DNA of 20,488 bases from QHBQ01 sp038230695 (GTDB lineage: Bacteria > Chloroflexota > Chloroflexia > QHBQ01), in the NCBI GenBank assembly GCA_038230695.1, contig JBBRMT010000061.1, positions 1 to 20,488 of the forward strand, read 5' to 3'. Of the stretch, positions 1 through 7,835 are shown piece by piece. Under the pieces are notes generated by a model. It saw only the letters and a program-made list of their open reading frames with translations, did no database searches and was not told where the DNA came from. The position numbers and the translations under genes were made by a program. Numbering within the stretch: the first letter of the stretch is position 1; every line of letters begins with the position of its first letter.

Positions 1-802
1 AAACTCACCAGTGATTAACCCTTCTTACCTAGTGCGAAATAAGTATCGCACATCTTTTCCTTCCTTTGTCCTAACTGAACACAATGCACAAGAGTCTGTC
101 CTCTCAAGGCAATGGCCTAGTGAGACCTACTCTGAAATAGCGTTTATTGCGAGGCAGTTCGCAGACTTCCGCCTCTACCGCGATTGGAGCTTTGGCCGCA
201 ATTCGTCAGTAAGAGAGGATAAGAGGGTTGGTGTGCTGGAAGACCAGTTGGATGAAGACGCTGATAATCTAGGTCTCATCCTTAACAATCTGAGAGACGA
301 AGACGAAGCGGGAGACAATCTAGCAAAGTATCTCAAGGAGTTTCTTGAAGATGCCAGGAGAATCAGCACCAAGATAGTCGGTCAGCACCTCCAGTATGGC
401 CTCAGCGAGGCTGGGTTGAAAGGCATAACTCCAGCGGGCCGCTTGTCTGATGGCACGGTGCGTTGGCTATCACTCCTCGCTGTACTGTTGAACAATAATC
501 CGCCGCCGCTCATCTGCCTGGAAGAGCCGGAGTCGGGCCTACACCCTAACATCATCCCAGTATTGGCCGAATTGCTGCTCGATGCCAGCCAGCGTACACA
601 ATTGGTAGTGACAACACACTCGCGGGGGCTGGTAGACAGATTTACTGATACACCAGAATACGTCGTCGTCTTTGATAAAGAGGATGGTGCAACCAAGATG
701 CGGCGATTGCCAGCCATAGGGGAACTGCGCGATTGGCTCGATGAGTATGAGTCGCTGGGACCGCTGTGGGCAAGTGGCTTGATTGGAGGGAACAGATTTT
801 AA
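1..802 (+). CDS. ABC/AAA-type ATPase, C-terminal part (5' truncated by window edge)
   Basis: This is the C-terminal part of an ATPase of the AAA_21/SMC-like ABC class. Visible are an ABC-signature-like segment RLSDGTVRW (about residues 143-151 counted from the GTG at 11), a Walker B segment LICLEEPESGLHP, and a switch-histidine segment VVTTHSRGLVDRF. Walker A and the N-terminus are absent. The frame is open to the left edge (N-S-P before the GTG), and the GTG at 11 has no ribosome binding site, so the gene almost certainly begins upstream. The stop TAA at 800-802 shares one base with the ATG of the next gene, which implies translational coupling. Such ATPases paired with a small downstream protein occur in OLD- or PARIS-like defence modules. 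A defence role here is inference. Confidence 0.85.
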   Translation, partial: NSPVINPSYLVRNKYRTSFPSFVLTEHNAQESVLSRQWPSETYSEIAFIARQFADFRLYRDWSFGRNSSVREDKRVGVLEDQLDEDADNLGLILNNLRDEDEAGDNLAKYLKEFLEDARRISTKIVGQHLQYGLSEAGLKGITPAGRLSDGTVRWLSLLAVLLNNNPPPLICLEEPESGLHPNIIPVLAELLLDASQRTQLVVTTHSRGLVDRFTDTPEYVVVFDKEDGATKMRRLPAIGELRDWLDEYESLGPLWASGLIGGNRF

Positions 803-1381
803 TGGCAAAGCCCAAACCAACCAGAATACGCACATATGTAGAGGGTGGGAGTATCGGTAGAAGCAACAACTCTAGCGATGTGGATGCGCTAAAGCAAAGC
901 TTTCATCGCTTCTTCAAACTGTTCATGGCCCAGCCACCGGAAGTAACCCCCAAAGGCTCTGGCGGCAAGACCCTCTCCACGTTTAGTGGGGCTGGACAGC
1001 ATAGCAAGGTCGAGATTCCTCTGCTGTTGATTGACAGCGAAGGTCAGGCCCCACATCCCGATGAAATACACTTCAAGCAGTTTCTCACACAAAAGGGGCA
1101 GCGAAGCAAGAACAAAAGGTTGCTGGCTAATATTAGTGAGGACCAAACTGCCACCATTCGGCAACGAGAGCATTGAAAGTGTAGATAAAGACATTATATT
1201 TGCGCGCATTACTGAAGCCCTGCAGAAGGCAGATCGTCTTAAGCTTAAAGAAAAGAGACGGAGCTACGAACACCGACACGGCTTCGAGATTATCGCATAC
1301 ATTGACCCACACAAGGTAGCGGCAGCCTCGCCCCACGCCAGGCGGCTGTTCGACCGGCTCATTCAGCTACAACAAGGTTAG
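802..1381 (+). pseudogene. DUF4276-like protein, apparently frameshifted
   Basis: From the ATG at 802 the frame reads MAKPKPTRIRTYVEGG, then PLLLIDSEGQAPHP, both resembling the N-terminal half of DUF4276 proteins, and stops at 1176. The matching C-terminal half lies in the next frame: LPPFGNESIESV, then KRRSYEHRHGFEII, then DPHKVAAASPHARRLFDRL, ending at 1381. Each half alone is incomplete, and the usual middle segment around a WFLAD-like motif is poorly preserved (CWLILVRTKL in the second frame). A shift of frame between roughly 1090 and 1150, with some internal loss, explains the picture. The start overlaps the ATPase stop by one base. It could be a true pseudogene, a sequencing error in a working gene, or two short proteins; I favour decay. 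The family assignment is by recalled motif similarity. Confidence 0.6.
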
Positions 1382-1425
1382 GAGCGGGTGTTAGCTTGAT
1401 TTGCGTCGCGTAGAGGCTGTGACTA

Positions 1426-1454
1426 TAGACATCAGGCCCAAATTGTGCTATAAT
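1426..1454 (+). promoter_or_regulatory. Sigma-70-type promoter for the nuo operon
   Basis: A -35 box TAGACA (1426-1431, five of six matches to TTGACA) is separated by exactly 17 bases from a perfect -10 box TATAAT (1449-1454). Transcription would start near 1460-1462, leaving a leader of about 120 bases before nuoA. It lies in the only long gap upstream of seventeen closely spaced same-strand genes, so it probably drives the whole operon. Inferred from sequence match only. Confidence 0.7.
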
Positions 1455-1465
1455 TAGCAGTGCAA

Positions 1466-1556
1466 GTTTGTATTTTATGTCACAAACCGACACCTAATTC
1501 CGTCCTAGATATTGGCACGGGAGATCGGTGCCGCAGGCGCAACCGACTGGTTGCGC
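1466..1556 (+). promoter_or_regulatory. Structured nuo leader with three possible hairpins
   Basis: Three inverted repeats sit between the promoter and nuoA. GTTTGT (1466-1471) pairs with ACAAAC (1482-1487). GGCAC (1514-1518) pairs with GTGCC (1528-1532). GCGCAACC (1537-1544) pairs perfectly with GGTTGCGC (1549-1556) across a four-base loop. No run of T follows the last stem, so it is not a standard terminator. It ends 11 bases before the AAGGGGGG ribosome binding site. I recognise no riboswitch family; a role in mRNA stability or translational control is inference. Confidence 0.4.
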
Positions 1557-1582
1557 GTTCCCTGACAAGGGGGGTAGCACAG

Positions 1583-1948
1583 ATGCAAGACATCGACTCC
1601 TGGGTACCAATCGGCCTTTACCTCACCGTGGCGTTGGCGCTCGGCATCGTGATGGTCAACCTCGGCGCAGCCCTGCGCCCACACAAGCCCTATGCGGCCA
1701 AGCTGACCACCTACGAAAGCGGTATGCCGCCAATCGGCTCCGCACAGCAGCGCTATACCCTCCGCTATTACGTGATCGCCATGCTGTTCGTGGTGTTCGA
1801 CATCGAGGCGGTCTTTCTTTATCCCTGGGCGGCAGCCTACAGCGCGATCGGCTGGTACGGTCTGGTCGAGATGGTGCTATTCATCGTCTTGCTGCTGATT
1901 GGCTACGCCTATGCCTGGCGGAAAGGAGCATTGGATTGGCTTTCATAG
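1583..1948 (+). CDS. nuoA: NADH-quinone oxidoreductase subunit A
   Basis: NuoA is a small three-helix membrane subunit next to the quinone chamber of complex I. The 121-residue product has hydrophobic segments at about 7-29, 61-80 and 91-113. It carries the family motifs TTYESGMPP (42-50) in the first loop and FDIEAVFLYPWA (72-83) in the second helix, with the conserved acidic residues present. The ATG at 1583 is chosen because AAGGGGGG (1568-1575) lies upstream at normal spacing and it gives the standard family length; an upstream in-frame GTG would lie at the transcription start. It is the first gene of the operon, and its last 13 bases overlap the start of nuoB. Confidence 0.95.
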   Translation: MQDIDSWVPIGLYLTVALALGIVMVNLGAALRPHKPYAAKLTTYESGMPPIGSAQQRYTLRYYVIAMLFVVFDIEAVFLYPWAAAYSAIGWYGLVEMVLFIVLLLIGYAYAWRKGALDWLS

Positions 1949-2484
1949 ATAACCGCTTCAAGCCCGGCGTGATTACTACGACAGTGGACTTTCTGTTCAA
2001 CTGGGCGCGTACCTCATCGCTCTGGCCGCTCATCCTCGGCACTGCCTGCTGTGCGATCGAGACGATGGCAGTGGGCATCAGCCGCTTCGACTTTCTGGAG
2101 CGCTACGGGATGCTCTATCGCTTCAGCCCACGGCAGAGCGATGTAATGCTTGTCTCCGGCACTGTCACCTACAAGATGGGGCCAGTGGTACGCACCATCT
2201 ACGATCAGATGGCCGAGCCGCGCTGGGTCATCGCGATGGGCAACTGCGCCAGCAGCGGCGGCCCCTTCCCCACCTATGCCACGGTGCAAGGCATTGACGA
2301 GATCGTGCCAGTGGACATCTACGTGCCTGGCTGCCCACCTAATCCCGAAGCGCAGAGCTTCGGCATCCTCAAACTGATGGAGAAGATCAAGGGCGAGAGC
2401 ATTGCCCGCCAGCCGATTGACGTGCAGGCGCGGCAGGCAACCCCCGATTACGGACATGGAGTGGCCGCCGATGGACGCAACTGA
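1936..2484 (+). CDS. nuoB: NADH-quinone oxidoreductase subunit B (cluster N2)
   Basis: NuoB holds the terminal [4Fe-4S] cluster N2, which hands electrons to quinone. The ligands are all present: the adjacent pair C38-C39 in GTACCAIE-like context (TACCAIET), C104 in GNCASSGG, and C133 in VPGCPPNPE. The start is the TTG at 1936: AAAGGAG at 1922-1928 is correctly spaced, no ATG precedes the conserved core, and the 182-residue product has normal family length. The start lies inside the end of nuoA. A C-terminal tail of about 25 residues (from about 157) follows the conserved domain. The gene overlaps nuoC by 14 bases, so A, B, C and D are probably translated in a coupled manner. Confidence 0.95.
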   Translation: MAFIDNRFKPGVITTTVDFLFNWARTSSLWPLILGTACCAIETMAVGISRFDFLERYGMLYRFSPRQSDVMLVSGTVTYKMGPVVRTIYDQMAEPRWVIAMGNCASSGGPFPTYATVQGIDEIVPVDIYVPGCPPNPEAQSFGILKLMEKIKGESIARQPIDVQARQATPDYGHGVAADGRN

Positions 2485-2980
2485 CAACCAGCAATACACT
2501 CCCACCGAACTGAGCGCCGAGCTTGAGGAACTGGCGGTACGCAAAGTAGCCGCCCAGTTCCCGGCCGTGATTCAGGAGGTTATTCACTTTCGCGGCGAAA
2601 CCACCATCCGCATCCCCAGAGAGCACAATATCGAGGTGCTGACCTTTCTGCGCGACGACCCCGACCTACGCTACAATATGCTCACCGACCTGACCGCTAC
2701 CGACTGGCCGGAGCGCGAACAACGCTTCGATGTGATATATGAGCTAAACTCGCTGGTCTACAACCAGCATCTGCGGGTCAAGGCGGCGGTGGGCGAGGAC
2801 GAGAAGATCGCCTCGGCGGTGGGGGTGTGGGCGGCGGCTAACTGGGAAGAGCGTGAGTGCTACGATATGTTCGGCATCATCTTCGACGGCCACCCCGAAC
2901 TAAAGCGCATCCTGCTGCCGCAGGACTGGGAGGGCTTCCCGCTGCGTAAGGATTATCCGCTGGAGGGCTACCATGGCTAA
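2471..2980 (+). CDS. nuoC: NADH-quinone oxidoreductase subunit C
   Basis: NuoC is the 30-kDa-type peripheral subunit that packs against NuoD in the connecting arm. The 169-residue product has the family signature WEERECYDMFGI (125-136), then FDGHPELKRILLP (138-150) and DWEGFPLRKDYPLEGY (152-167). I place the start at the ATG at 2471, because GGAG (2458-2461) lies nine bases upstream; an in-frame ATG at 2456 would add five residues but has no good ribosome binding site. It is a separate gene, not fused to nuoD as in some bacteria. It overlaps nuoB by 14 bases and nuoD by 8 bases. Confidence 0.94.
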   Translation: MDATDNQQYTPTELSAELEELAVRKVAAQFPAVIQEVIHFRGETTIRIPREHNIEVLTFLRDDPDLRYNMLTDLTATDWPEREQRFDVIYELNSLVYNQHLRVKAAVGEDEKIASAVGVWAAANWEERECYDMFGIIFDGHPELKRILLPQDWEGFPLRKDYPLEGYHG

Positions 2981-4241
2981 TTCGATTGAGCAAAGCACCA
3001 ATGAACTGGCGGGCTACGGCCTGATGCCCAGCGCGGGTGATCAGCGTACCCTGATTGACCCCGCCAAAGACATCTTCCGCCAGGAAGTGACCCTCAACAT
3101 GGGGCCGCAACACCCCAGCACCCACGGCGTGCTACGCCTGCTGCTCGACATCGAGGGCGAGGTGGTCAACCACATCACGGTTGACCCTGGCTACCTGCAT
3201 CGCGGCATGGAGAAGCTGGGCGAGAGTATGTTCTACAACCAGTTCATCCCTTACACCGACCGCATGGATTATGTGGCCGCCTTCACTAGCGAACACGCCT
3301 TCTGCGTGGCGGTGGAGAAGTTGCTGGGTGTGGAGGTGCCGGAGCGGGCGCAATACCTGCGGGTTATCTTTGGCGAGTTGCAGCGCATTGCCAGCCATCT
3401 GCTGTGGCTTGGCACCCACGTAATGGACATTGGCGCGATCACCGTGTTCCTCTACTCGATGCGCGAACGCGAGGCGATCCTCGACATCTTCGAGATGTAC
3501 TGCGGCGCACGCCTCACCCTTAACGCGATGCGTGTGGGCGGGATGCCCCAGGATGTGCCGCCTGCCTTCAAAGAGCGGGTGCAAGACTTCCTCCGCATGA
3601 TGCCCGCCCATCTGGTAGAATATCAATCGCTGCTCAAGGAGAACCCCATCTTCCTGGGCCGCATCAAGGGCATTGGCATTATCAGCGCTGAGGAAGCGAT
3701 TAGCTACGGTCTGACCGGGCCGAGCCTGCGCGGCAGCGGAGTCAACTACGATGTGCGTAAGGCTCACCCCTACGCGGTCTACGATCGAATGCAATTCGAG
3801 GTGCCATTGGGCAGCCACGGCGATGTATATGACCGTTACCTGGTACGCATCGAGGAGATGAATCAGAGCCTCAAGATCATCGAGCAGGCGCTCAACCAGT
3901 TGCCTGATGGCCCGGTAATGACCGACGACCCGCACATCAGCCTGCCCAGTCGCGACGCGACCATGAGCAGCATCGAGGCGATGCAGCGCCACTTCATCAT
4001 CACCATCAAGGGCTTCAACGCCCCTGCTGGTGAGGTGTACGCTGCGGTCGAAAGCCCCAAAGGTGAACTAGGCTACTACCTGTGCAGCACGGGTGGGAGC
4101 ATCCCATATAGGTGCCGAATCCGCTCCCCATCCTATGTCAACCTGGGCGGCATCATGGTGATGTCCGAAGGCGCAATGATCGCCGACCTCATTGCCATCA
4201 TCGGCAGCATTGACATCGTACTTGGCGAAGTTGACCGCTAA
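2973..4241 (+). CDS. nuoD: NADH-quinone oxidoreductase subunit D
   Basis: NuoD is the 49-kDa-type subunit that forms the quinone-binding site with NuoB. The 422-residue protein contains NMGPQHPSTHGVLRL (42-56), in which H51 corresponds to the quinone-site histidine, and YTDRMDY (94-100), in which Y100 corresponds to the quinone-binding tyrosine. It ends in the canonical SIDIVLGEVDR. The family RxGG segment (MRVGGMPQDVP) is present. The first 35 residues form a slightly long N-terminal leader. The ATG at 2973 is preceded by GGAGG (2962-2966). The gene starts inside nuoC and lies ten bases before nuoE. No key residue appears lost, so quinone reduction is probably intact. Confidence 0.96.
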   Translation: MANSIEQSTNELAGYGLMPSAGDQRTLIDPAKDIFRQEVTLNMGPQHPSTHGVLRLLLDIEGEVVNHITVDPGYLHRGMEKLGESMFYNQFIPYTDRMDYVAAFTSEHAFCVAVEKLLGVEVPERAQYLRVIFGELQRIASHLLWLGTHVMDIGAITVFLYSMREREAILDIFEMYCGARLTLNAMRVGGMPQDVPPAFKERVQDFLRMMPAHLVEYQSLLKENPIFLGRIKGIGIISAEEAISYGLTGPSLRGSGVNYDVRKAHPYAVYDRMQFEVPLGSHGDVYDRYLVRIEEMNQSLKIIEQALNQLPDGPVMTDDPHISLPSRDATMSSIEAMQRHFIITIKGFNAPAGEVYAAVESPKGELGYYLCSTGGSIPYRCRIRSPSYVNLGGIMVMSEGAMIADLIAIIGSIDIVLGEVDR

Positions 4242-4251
4242 CGGGGGAATT

Positions 4252-4959
4252 ATGAGCGACCAGGCCCACCACTATGCCATCGCACGGGAGATTGACCTCG
4301 CCCGCGTGCGCCAGATCTGCGACCAGTACCGCAACATCAGCCCTGAAGAGGCGCTGATGCCGGTGTTTCAGGAGATCCAAGAGGAATATGGCTTCGTCAA
4401 CGAGGCAGCCTGCTATGAGGTGGCCCACCAGTTGAGCCTCAGCCCCACCCAGGTTTACTCCTCGCTGACCTTCTATTGGATATACAAATGGCGGCCTGGC
4501 GGCAAGCATCGCATCTTTCTGTGCGAAGGCTCTGGCTGCTACACCACTGGCACCACCAGGCTGCGGCGGGTGGTCGAGGAGCGGCTTGGCATCGGCGCGG
4601 GCGAAACCACATTCGACGGTAAGATCACCTTCCAGCCGTTCTCTACCTGCATGGGCGCGTGCGAGTGGTCGCCGCTGGTGGAGGTGGATGGCGAGTTCTA
4701 TGGCTTCGTGGACGAAGCCAAAATGAATCAGCTAATTGATCAGATTAATCGCCAGGAGTACGATGCGGAGGACCAACTGGCCGCGCCGAACAGCGACGCA
4801 CAATATGCGCTGGTTGCGCCCGCGCCCAACAGTGGCGATGCCAGCACCGCCAACGTAGCGCAAACCAGCGAACGTGCGCCCAGCCTGACCGAGTATGAGG
4901 CCGAGCAGTCCGCCCCATCTGGGCCGCGACCCAACAGCGGCAATGCCGACAGCAAGTGA
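4252..4959 (+). CDS. nuoE: NADH-quinone oxidoreductase subunit E, with low-complexity tail
   Basis: NuoE is the 24-kDa-type thioredoxin-fold subunit carrying the [2Fe-2S] cluster N1a. The four ligands are visible: C91 and C96 (CEGSGC) and C133 and C137 (CMGAC). The N-terminal helical domain (about 12-80) includes the family-like YSSLTFYWIY. The ATG at 4252 follows GGGGG (4243-4247). The conserved domain ends near residue 167. Residues 168-235 form an acidic, Pro/Ser/Ala/Asn-rich tail with three variants of a PNS-containing motif (APNSDA, APNSGDA, RPNSGNA); the usual protein is about 160-180 residues, so the tail is an addition of unknown role. The stop codon at 4957-4959 is already part of the left arm of the following inverted repeat. 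Confidence 0.94.
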   Translation: MSDQAHHYAIAREIDLARVRQICDQYRNISPEEALMPVFQEIQEEYGFVNEAACYEVAHQLSLSPTQVYSSLTFYWIYKWRPGGKHRIFLCEGSGCYTTGTTRLRRVVEERLGIGAGETTFDGKITFQPFSTCMGACEWSPLVEVDGEFYGFVDEAKMNQLIDQINRQEYDAEDQLAAPNSDAQYALVAPAPNSGDASTANVAQTSERAPSLTEYEAEQSAPSGPRPNSGNADSK

Positions 4960-5042
4960 TTGCAGATTATGGCAAATCATCGCCCGGCGCTGCAACCTGT
5001 ATCCTACAATCTGCAATCAGTAATCTGCAATCTGCAATCGGA
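4957..5042 (+). repeat. Heptad-array inverted repeat, nuoE-nuoF gap
   Basis: The right side is a period-7 array of five units (5008-5042): AATCTGC, AATCAGT, AATCTGC, AATCTGC, AATCGGA. The left arm, TGATTGCAGATTA (4957-4969), contains the nuoE stop codon and is complementary to the array in two registers, at 5007-5019 and at 5021-5033, with 12 of 13 matches each. The last unit runs straight into the GGAG ribosome binding site of nuoF. An RNA hairpin spanning the gap is therefore possible. Whether it acts in RNA or is only a DNA repeat is unknown. Confidence 0.85.
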
Positions 5043-5050
5043 GAACTGCT

Positions 5051-6970
5051 ATGAGCATGAGCAGCATAGATATGGCCACTGGCGCGGAACGTGCCATCGA
5101 GAAGATGAATGACCGCGCCGCGTTCGAGCAGGTGGCTCAGAACGAGACGGCCCGCTGGCAGCGTGAGTACAACAACGTCGAGCGGCCTACGGTGCTGATC
5201 GGCATCAGCGGCAGCAGCGTGGCGCACGGCGCGTGGAAGGTCTATTTCGAGTTTGTCAACCAACTGAAGCAACGCGGCATTGCCGCCGATGTGCGCGTGG
5301 TCAGCGAGATGGGTACCAACTGGGCTATGCCGGTGGTGGACATTATCAAGCCGGGCGGCCCGCGCATCGCCTACCAGATCATCACCGCCGACAAGGTTGG
5401 GGCGTTGATTGACCGCGCCATTGTCGGCGACGAGCGGGGCGATATGAGCGGCGATCCGCTCAAGGACATCGTGCCGCTATGCGTCTACGGTCACGAGGCG
5501 TGGGATGGCGCTACTGCCCGCGTTGGCGACATCCCACTGGCGAAGGAGTTGCCTTTCTACGAGGTGCAGCAACGCATCCTGATGCGCGACTTCGGCTACC
5601 TCAATCCGCGCAACATTTACGATTACATTGGGCGAGGCGGCTACAGTTCGCTGATCAAGGCGATGTTCGATATGCCACCCACTGACATCATTGACACGGT
5701 CAAGAAGTCGAACCTACGCGGGCGGGGCGGCGCGGGCTTCCCTGCTGGCATCAAGTGGGAGGGCGCACGCAACGCCAAAGGCGAACCCAAGTATGTGGTA
5801 TGCAACGCGCATGAGGGTGAGCCAAACGTATTCAAGGACCGCCGCAGCATGGAAGGCGAACCGCATATGCTGATCGAGGGCATGATCATCGAGGCGTTCG
5901 CCATCGGCAGCCATATCGGTTATATCTACATTGGTGACGAATACCCGCTGGCGATTCGCACCATGGAACACGCAGTCGAGCAGGCCCGCGCCGCCGGTTT
6001 CCTCGGCAAGAACATCCTGGGCAGCGGTTATGATCTGGACATCCAGGTATACATGGGCGGCGGCGCGTACATCAGCGGCGAAGCCAGCGCCTTGCAGTTT
6101 GGCATAGAGGGGCAGCGGGCCATGCCGCGCACCAAGCCGCCGCGCAGCGTCGAGGCCGGGGTGTGGGGCAAGCCCACCTGCGTCAACAACGTGGAGACCA
6201 TGATGTACGTGCCGGACATCATCCGGCACGGGGCCGACTGGTTCCTGGCACTCGGCACCGCGAAATCGCCTGGCACCAAGATGGTCACATTGATGGGCCT
6301 GCCCAAGTATGTTGGCCTCAGCGAAGTGCCGCTCGGCACCACCATGCGCGACATTGTGTTCAAGGTTGGCGGCGGCATCCGCAACGACCGCCCCTTCAAG
6401 GCAATCCAGACTGGCGGCACCTCCGGCGGCCTGATGTTGGACAATCACCTTGACCTGCAGCTTACCTTCGACAATGGCCCGCAAGATATGGGCAGCGTCA
6501 AGGGAGTGCTGGGCAGCGGCGGCTTCGTGGTTTACGACGATAGTGTTTCCATCGTGGACATGACCCGCTACTGGATGCGCTTCAATCGGTACGAAAGCTG
6601 CGGCAAGTGCGTCCCCTGCCGCATCGGCACCAAGAGCCTGCTCGACATCCTCGACCGCATCGCCACCGGCCTGGGACGGGTGGAAGATATGGATGCGCTG
6701 AAGGAGTGGAGCGAACACGTCATCAGTATGTCGCTGTGCGGGCTGGGCCAGGCCGCGCCGCTACCGACCTTGAGCGCGATCGAACTTTTCCGCGACGAGT
6801 TCATGGAGGCGATCCTGAACCAGAACGACCCTACTGGCCGCAACGAAGCGCTGGTCGCTATCCAGCAGCGGCGCAGACTTGAGCCTGGCTATGGCCGCCT
6901 ACCCCTGCTTGCGGCCAGCAATGGCAGCGGCCAGGGCAAAGTAATCACCCTAACGCCGGTTAATCGCTAG
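5051..6970 (+). CDS. nuoF: NADH-quinone oxidoreductase subunit F, long form with degenerate N-terminal domain
   Basis: NuoF normally binds FMN, oxidises NADH and holds cluster N3. This 639-residue form is about 200 residues longer than the common NuoF and resembles HydB/HndC-type proteins. An N-terminal thioredoxin-like domain (about 45-125) precedes the core, but none of its four usual cluster cysteines remains (GISGSSVAHG and SEMGTNWAMP at the ligand positions). The core has GRGGAGFPAGIKW (224-236) for FMN. N3 is complete: C517, C520, C523 (ESCGKCVPCRIG) and C563 (SLCGLG). Two site residues differ from consensus: NADE reads NAHE (H254) and GEET reads GEAS (A345). The start is the ATG at 5051, with GGAG at 5040-5043. 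Unlike HydB it lacks C-terminal ferredoxin domains. Confidence 0.93.
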   Translation: MSMSSIDMATGAERAIEKMNDRAAFEQVAQNETARWQREYNNVERPTVLIGISGSSVAHGAWKVYFEFVNQLKQRGIAADVRVVSEMGTNWAMPVVDIIKPGGPRIAYQIITADKVGALIDRAIVGDERGDMSGDPLKDIVPLCVYGHEAWDGATARVGDIPLAKELPFYEVQQRILMRDFGYLNPRNIYDYIGRGGYSSLIKAMFDMPPTDIIDTVKKSNLRGRGGAGFPAGIKWEGARNAKGEPKYVVCNAHEGEPNVFKDRRSMEGEPHMLIEGMIIEAFAIGSHIGYIYIGDEYPLAIRTMEHAVEQARAAGFLGKNILGSGYDLDIQVYMGGGAYISGEASALQFGIEGQRAMPRTKPPRSVEAGVWGKPTCVNNVETMMYVPDIIRHGADWFLALGTAKSPGTKMVTLMGLPKYVGLSEVPLGTTMRDIVFKVGGGIRNDRPFKAIQTGGTSGGLMLDNHLDLQLTFDNGPQDMGSVKGVLGSGGFVVYDDSVSIVDMTRYWMRFNRYESCGKCVPCRIGTKSLLDILDRIATGLGRVEDMDALKEWSEHVISMSLCGLGQAAPLPTLSAIELFRDEFMEAILNQNDPTGRNEALVAIQQRRRLEPGYGRLPLLAASNGSGQGKVITLTPVNR

Positions 6971-6979
6971 CAGTTGCAC

Positions 6980-6993
6980 GCTGATAAATCAGC
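6980..6993 (+). other. Small hairpin after nuoF
   Basis: GCTGA (6980-6984) pairs with TCAGC (6989-6993) across the loop TAAA in the 44-base gap between nuoF and the first DUF3105 gene. No T-run follows, so it is unlikely to be a terminator. The stem is short and could be chance. This gap has no heptad array. Confidence 0.3.
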
Positions 6994-7014
6994 CACTAGA
7001 ATGAGAAGAGAAGC

Positions 7015-7791
7015 ATGAACCAGCAGCAAACAACCAAGAAGGACCAGAGCGGTACTCCGGCAGCAGCGGGCAAGAACCAACCCGCCAAGAAGACGCAGCC
7101 GAGCGGCGCTGCGCCCAAGAGCCAACTAAAGCAAGCGCCGAGTACGCGCAATGCCAGCGCGTGGCGAGCCAACGTCAAACCGGCTTCCTCCGGTATGTCC
7201 ACTCCCGTGCTGATCGGTCTGGTGGTCGGCGCGATACTGGTGGTAGGCATCCTCGTGATCGCGGTGATCGCACCGGCATTGAGCAGCAATAGCGGCCCCG
7301 GCGCTAACGTTGCGTTGGGGGTAGAGAAATCGTACCCCATCAACTACTTGCCGAACAATCACAAGGATGGCACGATTGACTACTCTGCGATCTCGCCATA
7401 TGTGATCCCCCCTGTAGGTGGCGTGCATAATCCTTACTGGTACAATTGTGGTATCTACAATCAGCCGATACCAAGCGAAAATGGGGTTCACGACCTGGAG
7501 CATGGCGCAGTTTGGATCACCTACCAGCCCAGCCTCGATGCTAACTCGCTGGCTACCCTGCAAGGCATTGCCCGCAGCAACCAGAAAATCCTGCTCAGTC
7601 CCTATCCCGGCATCGCCGCACCGATTATCGCCTCGGCCTGGGGTGGCGCAGGCAAAACTGGCTACCAGATCCGCATCAATGCAGGCGAATGGACTACGTT
7701 GCAGAGTTTTATCACCAAGCACGCGGGCGCATCGGACGCGCCGGAGGCGGGCGGGGAATGCACTGGCGGCAAGGGTACACCGCTGCCTTGA
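7015..7791 (+). CDS. DUF3105 family protein, transmembrane-anchored
   Basis: The protein has 258 residues: a basic, Lys/Gln/Pro-rich N-terminus (1-60), one hydrophobic helix (about 63-88), then a DUF3105 domain (about 120-240). The charge pattern suggests a short cytoplasmic tail with the domain outside the membrane. The motif region has GGVHNPYWYNCGIY (135-148) and VHDLEHGAVWITYQP (158-172), with H138, C145, H159 and H163 conserved in its paralogue just downstream. These could bind a metal or heme, which is inference; the family has no function I can name. The ATG at 7015 follows GAGAAGAG. It sits inside the nuo operon, 44 bases after nuoF, so a link to respiratory membranes is likely but unproven. 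Confidence 0.85.
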   Translation: MNQQQTTKKDQSGTPAAAGKNQPAKKTQPSGAAPKSQLKQAPSTRNASAWRANVKPASSGMSTPVLIGLVVGAILVVGILVIAVIAPALSSNSGPGANVALGVEKSYPINYLPNNHKDGTIDYSAISPYVIPPVGGVHNPYWYNCGIYNQPIPSENGVHDLEHGAVWITYQPSLDANSLATLQGIARSNQKILLSPYPGIAAPIIASAWGGAGKTGYQIRINAGEWTTLQSFITKHAGASDAPEAGGECTGGKGTPLP

Positions 7792-7835
7792 GTAATAGCA
7801 AACGGAACGCTTATCGGCGAAGAGAGAGGTGGGCA

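Noticed and set aside
11..13. GTG at 11 as true start of the ATPase
   Set aside because: No ribosome binding site, frame open upstream, and Walker A would be missing.
1537..1556. Rho-independent terminator before nuoA
   Set aside because: The perfect stem is not followed by a run of T and lies just upstream of the nuoA ribosome binding site.
3132..3992. 286-codon open frame on the minus strand within nuoD
   Set aside because: It is antisense to a clearly conserved gene, with composition expected from the GC-rich codon pattern. Other long antisense frames (5714-6718, 8974-9882, 13514-14422) are rejected for the same reason.
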